Source: Bacteroidales bacterium (lineage in GTDB: Bacteria > Bacteroidota > Bacteroidia > Bacteroidales > UBA932). From it: a DNA stretch of 8,888 nucleotides. The notes beneath the pieces were generated by a model, which ran no database searches, was not told the DNA's origin, and saw only the letters and a list, made by a program, of their open reading frames with translations. The stretch is taken from the NCBI GenBank assembly GCA_017555925.1, contig JAFZFL010000098.1:1-8888 (forward strand), in the 5' to 3' direction. Shown here one piece after another: positions 1 through 6,254 of the stretch (the stretch's first letter is position 1; each line of letters opens with the position of its first letter). Both the position numbers and the translations under genes were made by a program.

Positions 1-1085
1 AAGATAGTGCAGAGAATTTTGGCATAAGCAGTAAAAAGATGGAGTTCTCGCAACAATACTATATTGAGGACGAAAGCTGCACCATCAAAAAGGTATTTGT
101 AAAGAATACCAGGGGAAATAAAGAGAGTTCGGAAGTATATACCCTTGTACCAAGAGATTGTACAGGAATTTTGTCTGCAGACATTAACGCTATTCCATAT
201 CCTGTTGAGAACGTTATATGCATGTCGTCGTCACACGTGGCATTCCTTACAAAACTGGGGATGGAAAGTAAAATATCAGGAATATCGGGAACAAGGTTCA
301 TCAGCAATAAGAAAGTAACAGAGCTTATTGATGATAAAAAGATTGTTGATATTGGAAGCGAAGAGCTGCCAAACTACGAACTTATTATATCGCTCAAACC
401 GGATGTTATATTTGCCTATAGGGTAAACGGCAACAGCAACTCCTATATTGAGACCCTGCAGAAATATGGAATAAAAGTTCTTACTATTGGGGAACACCTC
501 GAAGAGGAGCCTCTTGGAAAGGTTGAATATATTAAACTCTTCGGTCTGTTGTGCAACAGAAAAATGGAAGCAGATTCCATATTCAGCTCTATAAAAGAGG
601 AGTACATAAAAACAAAACAAGATATAGCCGAACATACCGGCAACACATCAAAGGCCAAAGTTCTTATAAATATTCCATATAAAGGAGTCTGGATGATACC
701 AGGCGGAAACAATTATATAAGCCGTATCATTCAGGATGCCGGAGGTTGTATCTTAGGCGCAAAAGAGGGAATCAGCCACTCCTCACAGATGTCATTCGAA
801 GAGATATACAATATTGCACTCCAGGCAGATGTATGGATTCACACAAATATGATAAACAAACTTGATGACCTTGGCAGGGAGAATCCGCTTTATAAAAATA
901 TTCCCTCATTCAAACGTGGGGAGGTCTACAACAATACAGCAATAGTTACTCCAAACGGTGGAAGTGATTATTGGGAAACCGGCACTATAGAGCCTCATAT
1001 CATTCTTAAGGATTTGGCCAAAATCCTCCATCCCGACCTTATGAAGGATAACCATACTCTCAAATATTATTTAAAATTGGATTAA
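1..1085 (+). CDS. Periplasmic-binding-protein-like ABC transporter substrate-binding protein (BtuF/FepB type), 5' partial
   Basis: This is the solute-binding component of an ABC importer for an iron complex, haem or cobalamin, expected as a lipoprotein on the periplasmic face. The reading frame is open back to the window edge (first full codon at base 3, residues DSAENFGISSKKM), so the ATG at 39 is probably internal and the signal peptide lies outside. Counting from that ATG, residues 13-55 form the N-terminal extension typical of Bacteroidota members. A Peripla_BP_2 fold starts near residue 57 (ENVICMSSSHVAFLTKLG) and includes SLKPDVIFAY (about 118-127), the long linker helix around 165-200, and the C-terminal lobe with GGNNYISRIIQDAGG and a QADVWIH strand. 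The stop TAA is 15 bases before the flavoprotein start, which suggests co-transcription. Permease and ATPase genes are not visible and may lie upstream. The ligand cannot be told from sequence. Confidence 0.85.
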   Translation, partial: DSAENFGISSKKMEFSQQYYIEDESCTIKKVFVKNTRGNKESSEVYTLVPRDCTGILSADINAIPYPVENVICMSSSHVAFLTKLGMESKISGISGTRFISNKKVTELIDDKKIVDIGSEELPNYELIISLKPDVIFAYRVNGNSNSYIETLQKYGIKVLTIGEHLEEEPLGKVEYIKLFGLLCNRKMEADSIFSSIKEEYIKTKQDIAEHTGNTSKAKVLINIPYKGVWMIPGGNNYISRIIQDAGGCILGAKEGISHSSQMSFEEIYNIALQADVWIHTNMINKLDDLGRENPLYKNIPSFKRGEVYNNTAIVTPNGGSDYWETGTIEPHIILKDLAKILHPDLMKDNHTLKYYLKLD

Positions 1086-1100
1086 GCTTTAATCTGAACT

Positions 1101-2354
1101 ATGAAACAGAGAGAACTCATTGTTATTGGAGGTGGCGCAGCCGGGCTTTTTGCAGGGGCAATAGCGGCTGAGAGCGGTATTGGGGTAACAATCCTTGAAA
1201 AGAACAGCCGTTGTGGAAGAAAGATTGGAATTACCGGCAAAGGAAGATGCAATCTCACTAACACCAAACCTTGGGAGGAGTTTGCCCGCCATATCCATCC
1301 CAAAAACATATTCCTCAAGAATGCATTCTATGCAATGAGCAATACTAAAGTAATGGAGTTCTTTGAGAGAATAGGTCTTCCATTGGTAGAAGAGAGGGGC
1401 AACAGAGTATTTCCCCAAAGCATGAGAGCGCAGGATGTAACAGATACACTTGTAAAACATATTACAAAGTTAGGGGGAAAGATTGTTACAGAATCACCGG
1501 TTGAAAAGATAAACAAGAGCGATGATAAGGAATTGTTTGAAGTGCATACTTCAACCGGCAAAATATATACATCTGAATATCTGATTATAGCAACCGGTGG
1601 AATGTCATACCCTACCACAGGATCAACAGGAGACGGATATGGCTTTGCAAAGTCTATGGGGCATAAAATAACAAACTGCTTTCCATCGCTTACAGCAGTC
1701 ACACCAACAGGATACTCAACTGCATTCCACAACATCTCTCTGAAGAATGTCGAACTTACTCTATGCGTAAACGGGCAAGAGATACAGACCGAATTTGGCG
1801 ACCTTGACTTTACCAATGGAGGTATAGAGGGGCCTATCGGATTCAAAATAAGCAGAAAAGCTGTATATAATCTTATTAACGGACAAAAAGTTGCTGTAAA
1901 ACTAGACCTTAAGCCCGCCGTATCAGTTGAACAACTTAAAAAGAGAATTGAACGTGAAGTGGCAGAAATGGGAGCAAATGCCCAAAAGCGCATAGATAAG
2001 GAGGGCACAAAGGCAATAGCCTCAATATTGTTGCCCAAACTTATGCCCAAAGCACTTATTGAACCATTTACACTTGCCAACTCCGGTATGACCCTTCAAA
2101 ATCTGCCGCATAAATTAAAGGAATGGCAATTCCAGATATCATCATACGTTGGCTACGAACGCTCGGTTGTTACAGCAGGTGGTGTTACACTATCTGAAGT
2201 ATCACAAAAAAGCATGGAGTCTAAATTGGTTGATAAACTCTACTTTGCCGGAGAAGTTTTAGATTTGGATGGTGATACAGGAGGCTACAATTTGCAGATA
2301 GCCTTCTCAACCGCCGCTCTTGCAGCCCAATCTATAGCAAAAAAAGCAATTTAA
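1101..2354 (+). CDS. HI0933/BaiN-family NAD(P)/FAD-dependent oxidoreductase
   Basis: This is a 417-residue cytoplasmic flavoprotein of the HI0933 (YhiN/BaiN/RdsA) family. The N-terminal dinucleotide-binding Rossmann motif IGGGAAGL is at residues 9-16, with the acidic E33 ending the second strand. The family signature GRKIGITGKGRCNLTN is at about 39-54. A middle domain follows the ATGGMSYPTTGSTGDGY segment. The C-terminal FAD-closing block has TAGGV at about 358-362 and YFAGEVLDLDGDTGGYNLQ from 381, where FAD contacts are expected. The length matches the family and all motifs are intact. Known relatives include BaiN of bile-acid-converting clostridia, but most members have no proven substrate, so no specific reaction is assigned. 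The ATG at 1101 is the first in frame after the previous stop, and no strong Shine-Dalgarno is present. The stop TAA (2352-2354) overlaps the stop of the convergent small gene. Confidence 0.93.
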   Translation: MKQRELIVIGGGAAGLFAGAIAAESGIGVTILEKNSRCGRKIGITGKGRCNLTNTKPWEEFARHIHPKNIFLKNAFYAMSNTKVMEFFERIGLPLVEERGNRVFPQSMRAQDVTDTLVKHITKLGGKIVTESPVEKINKSDDKELFEVHTSTGKIYTSEYLIIATGGMSYPTTGSTGDGYGFAKSMGHKITNCFPSLTAVTPTGYSTAFHNISLKNVELTLCVNGQEIQTEFGDLDFTNGGIEGPIGFKISRKAVYNLINGQKVAVKLDLKPAVSVEQLKKRIEREVAEMGANAQKRIDKEGTKAIASILLPKLMPKALIEPFTLANSGMTLQNLPHKLKEWQFQISSYVGYERSVVTAGGVTLSEVSQKSMESKLVDKLYFAGEVLDLDGDTGGYNLQIAFSTAALAAQSIAKKAI

Positions 2355-2485
2355 ATTTCACCACCACCCTCTAAATCGCCATCGCCACCCTCTTGAAAAT
2401 CCTCCGAATAAGCGAAACCCGCCTCCACATATACCTCCACAATATTAACTGAAGGCTCAAAATATTCATTATCATTTAATTTCAT
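2351..2485 (-). CDS. Small acidic glycine-rich protein of 44 residues, last gene of the fimbrillin-like operon
   Basis: An ATG at 2485-2483 opens a 44-residue frame ending in TAA at 2353-2351. It begins MKLNDNEYFEPSVNIVEVYV, continues EAGFAYSEDF, and ends in a Gly/Asp/Glu-rich tail. It has twelve acidic residues against one lysine, seven glycines, no cysteine, no signal peptide and no membrane segment. The layout (short N-terminus, a proline, a V-E-V-x-V-E strand, a GFAxS element, then an acidic Gly-rich tail) resembles short hypothetical proteins I associate with Bacteroidales surface-protein loci. That is recognition of a pattern, not a database hit. It starts 26 bases after the stop of the composite lipoprotein gene, on the same strand, behind an A-rich leader. 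It occupies nearly the whole 157-base space between the neighbouring long genes. The function is unknown. A chance frame is possible but less likely given position and composition. Confidence 0.7.
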   Translation of the reverse strand: MKLNDNEYFEPSVNIVEVYVEAGFAYSEDFQEGGDGDLEGGGEI

Positions 2486-2511
2486 AATGTATAGTTTTTA
2501 AGTCAATTCTC

Positions 2512-3882
2512 CTATTCAATTGTTATCTCTACCCTCTCATTATCCATTGAATCCTCATCCTCTATCTCAATATCCACATTTGTATCACCCTGACTTGATT
2601 CTGTCCTGAAGTTGTTAAAGTAATCTTTCCAACCGTCGGCAACTTGATAATCTGCAACGTAATCATCAGCAACAATAAGAAGAAGTTCGCCAGCCTGACC
2701 TACAAAAACATTCTGGCCAAGTACTGGGGGTACTGTTGGCTTCAATATAACCTTAACCAATGTAGTACAACCATAAAAAGACTCAGATGGTATAAGTTTT
2801 ATAGACTTGGGGATTGTTATAGTCTGAAGAGTGGTGCAATTTTTAAATGAGGGCATTTCAGTAAGTCCATAAAAATATTGCAACTCTCCAAACTCCTTAA
2901 CATCTGTTGGAATAGGATACATAGACTGATCTGGAAACTCTTTCACACCTGCTACCTCAACCATTGAGAGTTTGCCATCTCCATTTGCATCAAAATGGTT
3001 GAGACAATACTCACGCATAGAATCATCAACTATATTCAAATCATCTATAAGAAAACCCGAAACATTGGTATTATAAGCACTTCCATTGCCAATTTTTGCG
3101 CTTGTAAATGGAGCAGAAAAGGTTGATGTACCAGTCTCCAAAACCACAAATCTTGTCATTGATTCAGAAGCTGGAAGAGCAGCATACACGGTTTTATTGC
3201 CGGAAGCGGACGCCGCACTTGCCGGAAACAAAACTATATTACCTGTTTGTGGTGTAATAACATAACCTGTTCTGTTTGCATTAAGGGCAAAATTGAACGA
3301 GTTTGTGACATTTGTTAAGGTAGCCGCCTTAACTGTAGCTGATGCAGGAATATCAGACAAGCCAATCATAATATAACTCATAAGAAACTGGAAAGTTACA
3401 CTCATTTTACTGAATGTAGCCCCATCTGCAGTTACAACAGAATAGCAACTGATAGGCACACCGCTCATAGTGCCCTTTTGAGATGAAAAATCTATCTCAG
3501 CCCCCGTAAAATCCTCTTCTGCAGCATTGCTCTGACCGGGATAAAAATACATTATCCTGTCACCGGCATTGATTGTTCCATTTAGCGAACCTGAAAATGT
3601 TGTAACAGTACCACTGACATCAGCAGTAAGATTTCCTCCCAAAATTTTACCTGTTGTAACATTTATTACCGACAATTTGTCTCCCAATGCCCACTTAATC
3701 TTTACAGTATACTGAGTAGCCGCCTTTGAAGACAAATTTGAAGAGTCATCTATAACCTGCATTTCAGGCAGTTCAGCGCTGAGAACAAGATCAAAATCAC
3801 CTCTTGCAATGGTACTGCCGCCCCCATTCTCACAAGAGCAAAGCAACACCACAAGCAATATTACAAGCAAAAAACTCCTCAT
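2512..3882 (-). CDS. Composite surface lipoprotein: fimbrillin-like N-terminal part, EF-hand loop, BspA-type LRR block
   Basis: The 456-residue product starts with a lipoprotein signal peptide: a hydrophobic run of residues 4-14 and a lipobox ending LLCSC, with C17 the likely lipidated residue. Residues about 28-280 are beta-rich and fimbrillin-like (DFDLVLSAELPEM, a GDKLSVINVTTG segment, AGDRIMYFYPGQ, then ALPASESMTRFVVLETG). A canonical EF-hand loop, DANGDGKLSMVE, is at 298-309 with D298, N300, D302, G303 and E309 in the calcium positions. Residues about 333-425 form a BspA/LRR_5-type block: an FGELQYFYGLTEMPSF strand, a CTTLQTITIP repeat, a GCTTLVKVIL repeat, and a terminal VADGWKDYFNNF cap. 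The tail (429-456) is strongly acidic. It starts 11 bases after the upstream paralogue's stop. An outer-membrane or cell-surface location is inferred, and the role could be adhesion or a fimbrial accessory. The LRR block is short compared with classical BspA proteins. Confidence 0.85.
   Translation of the reverse strand: MRSFLLVILLVVLLCSCENGGGSTIARGDFDLVLSAELPEMQVIDDSSNLSSKAATQYTVKIKWALGDKLSVINVTTGKILGGNLTADVSGTVTTFSGSLNGTINAGDRIMYFYPGQSNAAEEDFTGAEIDFSSQKGTMSGVPISCYSVVTADGATFSKMSVTFQFLMSYIMIGLSDIPASATVKAATLTNVTNSFNFALNANRTGYVITPQTGNIVLFPASAASASGNKTVYAALPASESMTRFVVLETGTSTFSAPFTSAKIGNGSAYNTNVSGFLIDDLNIVDDSMREYCLNHFDANGDGKLSMVEVAGVKEFPDQSMYPIPTDVKEFGELQYFYGLTEMPSFKNCTTLQTITIPKSIKLIPSESFYGCTTLVKVILKPTVPPVLGQNVFVGQAGELLLIVADDYVADYQVADGWKDYFNNFRTESSQGDTNVDIEIEDEDSMDNERVEITIE
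2956..2991 (-). other. EF-hand calcium-binding loop within the composite lipoprotein
   Basis: Codons 298-309 of the 456-residue lipoprotein encode DANGDGKLSMVE. This fits the twelve-position EF-hand loop: acidic or Asn side chains at 1, 3 and 5, Gly at 6, a hydrophobic residue at 8 and Glu at 12. It sits exactly between the fimbrillin-like part and the LRR block, so it probably acts as a calcium-stabilised hinge. Calcium binding itself is inferred from the motif. Confidence 0.75.
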
Positions 3883-3893
3883 GGCCTACAAAA

Positions 3894-4997
3894 CTACTCT
3901 ACAGGAATCTCTGTACTTGATGTTCCTCCAAAATTACTGTCCTCCTCTATATTAAGCAGAACACCGGAATCTTTATCATCACTGCCCAAAGCAATTTTTA
4001 TATTGTTCAAACAGTTTCTCTTCACCTGAATGGTTTTTGTACCCAAATCCTGGGTTACACCAATACTTCTCAACCATACGACAGATACCTGCATATTCTC
4101 GGAATAGTCTGCAGCATACTGCCATGCACTCTTTGCATCGTTAAATGCAATAAACTGCTCATCACCCACATATGAAGATGTTGAAGTGGTATTCTCTATA
4201 AATGTTCTTGAATCATTGAATACCTTAACAGTAACTTCACCGTCGGTCACTCCACTGAGCTCATACTTAAGCTTGAAACCTACCCGTTTAAAATCCATAT
4301 CAAGAGTCTGATAATCACCATCCGGCACAAAATCTACAGCTTCACCATAAAACCAGTCATCACAAGTAGGATAAGAGACACCATTAAGCACTGTTGTCTC
4401 TATATATTTTAAATTGAAATCTTTATAAGAAGAAAGACCATATGAATCACTAGTTGAATTTACATTTTCTGATGTATCGGAATAATAATAAAGGATTCCT
4501 GAGTTGTTTATATTATAGTAAAATGAATTAAGAATAATCCAATAGTCAAAAAGAGATTTATCTGAACTGTACCTCAAGGTATATATATTTTTGTATCCAT
4601 ATGAATGGATAGAATTTTGAGTCAGACAAAAATTATCTGCAAGCAGATTTTTACCATTCTTCAATACAGATACCACAATCCTATATTTGTTTGACTTTTT
4701 AAGACAAAGCTTCATGCTCTGCAAATTGTCAAAGTATCCGAATGCAAAAGGAGTAATACTATTCTGGTCAGTTGTATTATACACTTGGGCAAAATAGATA
4801 TCATCTGTCATTATAATGCTGCTTTTTGCCAATGGAGAATCAGATGTTGTAATTTCTCCTGTAGCATTGAATGTCACTTCACACATTCCTTCATCAGAAC
4901 TTATATTCTCCTTCCCACTCTCAATCTTCATATCATTGCAACCTGCAAGGAGAGCTGTGCTGCACAATGCAGCTAATAGTATAAATATTCTTTTCAT
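3894..4997 (-). CDS. Fimbrillin-like lipoprotein, second of a tandem paralogous pair
   Basis: The 367-residue protein has a clear lipoprotein signal (MKRIF start, hydrophobic run, lipobox LLAGC with C20). It is beta-rich with no transmembrane segment after the signal. It is a paralogue of the product at 5004-6023. Residues 84-119 (FAFGYFDNLQSMKL... to KNLL) align without gaps to residues 80-115 of that protein, with 12 of 36 identities counted by eye. The KRVGFKLKY element (237-245) and a VKRN element (325-328) also recur in the same order. A Tyr/Ser/Asn-rich stretch (about 158-200) does not align well and may be a variable surface loop. The start is 6 bases after the upstream stop, so the two are surely co-transcribed. 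The fold assignment to the fimbrillin-A clan is by general resemblance (KRx-hydrophobic strand pattern, lipoprotein, locus type). It could be a fimbrial subunit, an anchor of FimB/Mfa2 type, or a non-polymerising surface protein. Confidence 0.75.
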   Translation of the reverse strand: MKRIFILLAALCSTALLAGCNDMKIESGKENISSDEGMCEVTFNATGEITTSDSPLAKSSIIMTDDIYFAQVYNTTDQNSITPFAFGYFDNLQSMKLCLKKSNKYRIVVSVLKNGKNLLADNFCLTQNSIHSYGYKNIYTLRYSSDKSLFDYWIILNSFYYNINNSGILYYYSDTSENVNSTSDSYGLSSYKDFNLKYIETTVLNGVSYPTCDDWFYGEAVDFVPDGDYQTLDMDFKRVGFKLKYELSGVTDGEVTVKVFNDSRTFIENTTSTSSYVGDEQFIAFNDAKSAWQYAADYSENMQVSVVWLRSIGVTQDLGTKTIQVKRNCLNNIKIALGSDDKDSGVLLNIEEDSNFGGTSSTEIPVE

Positions 4998-5003
4998 TTC
5001 AAA

Positions 5004-6023
5004 TTAGTTTTCAGGTTTAACAACAATATCAATATAACCGTCGGTATTTATACCCAAGTCAATGGTATTCTCCTCATCAAAAGGCTCTTCAACAATTTCA
5101 AACATTGCTCCCGACAGATCTGGATTCAGTTTGACATAAACCGTTGTCATAACATTCCTTTTAAAGGATATACTCTGGCTCTTTGAGATATCCCACAAAT
5201 CTCCTGGTCTGTCTGATGTGTAAGCAAAACTGATTGATGATACCATAGGAGTCTCTTTTTCCCAACAAGTATATACATCGGTAAATGTGTACAACTGCTC
5301 AACGCCTGCATCATCTGCATTATAAGTCTTGTTGAAAAAATCACCGCATACAACTTTAAGAGTGCCCTCTTTCACACCAATAACAACGAACTTGGCTCCA
5401 AATACCACCCTTTTGAGATATACCTCTATTGTACCATTGGGAACCGGTACATACTGGTCTGTTACACCATAGAATCTATTCACACTTGCATTTTTGGTAG
5501 CATTGCTTTCAGAAGGGGAAGTTGTAGTAATAATGTGAGCATCACCACTACCCATTCCTGTGAATCTGACATCTGTACCTATAATGAACTTATTGTTCAA
5601 AAGTGTAGAGTTTGAAGCATTTGTCTGAAAAGGAAAAGCATAACCCGAATACGTATTATTAAAAGCCTGTCCAAAGTAGAGCTTGTTCTTTGCATCCTTT
5701 ATTAAAGTACACTCAACCTTATACTTGTGGTTAGACAACATAGTAATTGTCATATCACCTACATTATCAAACAAGCCATAGGCATACATATCATCTGTAG
5801 CACCATCCGACTCTTTATCATAGTAAACATTAATGGCATATGCATCTGTAAGCGTTGATTTTGTCATTGACTCCTGGCTTACATCAATATCAAAATCACC
5901 ATTAATGCTTAAAGAGACCAAAACCGGCTCACCACCATCTGTAAAAGAGTTCTCTTTCTGACACCCGATCAGCAATAGAAGCATAAGTGCAGAATAAAAG
6001 ATTTTGCAAAAAAAGCTTTTCAT
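5004..6023 (-). CDS. Fimbrillin-like lipoprotein, first gene of the surface operon
   Basis: The 339-residue product starts with a basic N-terminus, a hydrophobic run at 10-20, and the lipobox LLIGC with C21 as lipidation site. The next residues QKEN put a Lys-Glu pair just after the cysteine, which loosely recalls the charged export signals of Bacteroidota surface lipoproteins. The mature part is beta-rich: LVSLSINGDFDIDV near 35-48, the shared YAYGLFDNVGD segment at 80-90, KRVVFGAKF at 204-212, and FKRNVMTTVYVKL at 287-299. The gene is paralogous to the next one downstream and is the first of the leftward operon. The ATG at 6023 is the only good start, with the signal peptide directly behind it and an A-rich leader (AAAAGAAAATCAAT) ahead. 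A fimbrial or adhesive role is inferred from family resemblance. No protease-processing site or polymerisation strand can be assigned with confidence. Confidence 0.75.
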   Translation of the reverse strand: MKSFFCKIFYSALMLLLLIGCQKENSFTDGGEPVLVSLSINGDFDIDVSQESMTKSTLTDAYAINVYYDKESDGATDDMYAYGLFDNVGDMTITMLSNHKYKVECTLIKDAKNKLYFGQAFNNTYSGYAFPFQTNASNSTLLNNKFIIGTDVRFTGMGSGDAHIITTTSPSESNATKNASVNRFYGVTDQYVPVPNGTIEVYLKRVVFGAKFVVIGVKEGTLKVVCGDFFNKTYNADDAGVEQLYTFTDVYTCWEKETPMVSSISFAYTSDRPGDLWDISKSQSISFKRNVMTTVYVKLNPDLSGAMFEIVEEPFDEENTIDLGINTDGYIDIVVKPEN

Positions 6024-6077
6024 ATTGATTTTCTTTTAACTTTGTAAAATATTCTATTTCAAGATATTATAACAGTA

Positions 6078-6096
6078 TTTTACCAGACAGGTAAAA
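6078..6096. promoter_or_regulatory. Perfect 7-bp inverted repeat in the control region of the surface operon
   Basis: TTTTACC (6078-6084) and GGTAAAA (6090-6096) are exact reverse complements separated by AGACA. The element lies 55-73 bases upstream of the ATG at 6023. Read on the - strand, a TATAAT-like hexamer (6066-6071) lies between it and the gene, and a TTTG (6105-6102) lies on its far side. The exact Bacteroides promoter pattern (TTTG, then TAnnTTTG) is not met. An operator or a weak RNA hairpin are both possible, and a chance repeat in AT-rich DNA cannot be excluded. Confidence 0.35.
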
Positions 6097-6197
6097 CTAT
6101 ACAAAGAAAAAAAAAACGAAAGTTCCAAGATAAGCACCCACCAATTACTAAAATAAGAGGAATAAAATACTTATACAAGCAGGTGTATAAATCAAAA

Positions 6198-6223
6198 GAG
6201 AGTGACCCCTGGGTCACCCTCTC
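6198..6223 (-). terminator. Rho-independent terminator of the ackA-ptb-buk operon
   Basis: GTGACC (6202-6207) pairs with GGTCAC (6212-6217) around a 4-base loop, extended by GAGA (6198-6201) with TCTC (6220-6223) across a two-base bulge. In the leftward direction the stem is followed at once by TTTTGATTT. It lies 31 bases after the buk stop codon and is the only GC-rich element in the spacer. Confidence 0.75.
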
Positions 6224-6254
6224 CTTTATAGATCAAGTATATTACTGTAAAAGT

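Larger units (their letters stand above)
6024..6254. other. Intergenic spacer between the fermentation operon and the surface operon
   Basis: This 231-base AT-rich spacer separates two leftward operons. It contains no ATG on either strand, so no ATG-started small gene is hidden here. From right to left it holds the buk terminator (6198-6223), a weak inverted repeat TTATAC/GTATAA (6171-6190), a run of ten A residues (6107-6116), the 7-bp inverted repeat (6078-6096) and the A/T-rich leader of the first lipoprotein gene. A promoter for the surface operon must lie here if the terminator works. Confidence 0.7.

Noticed and set aside
39..1085. ATG at 39 as the true start of the substrate-binding protein
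   Set aside because: The frame is open to the left edge with plausible coding sequence, and a start at 39 would leave a protein of this family without any signal peptide.
1328..2080. A 250-codon open frame antisense to the flavoprotein gene
   Set aside because: It lies wholly inside a gene with intact family motifs, shows no recognisable domain, and is a by-product of codon use on the other strand. The same holds for the antisense frames inside the substrate-binding, buk, ptb and ackA genes.
2644..2850. Short + strand frame inside the composite lipoprotein gene
   Set aside because: It is antisense to the LRR-coding region, with no recognisable motif and no supporting leader or neighbour.
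6171..6190. Inverted repeat TTATAC/GTATAA with an 8-base spacer
   Set aside because: The six-base AT-rich arms are short enough to occur by chance, and the element is just beyond the terminator with no link to a start site.
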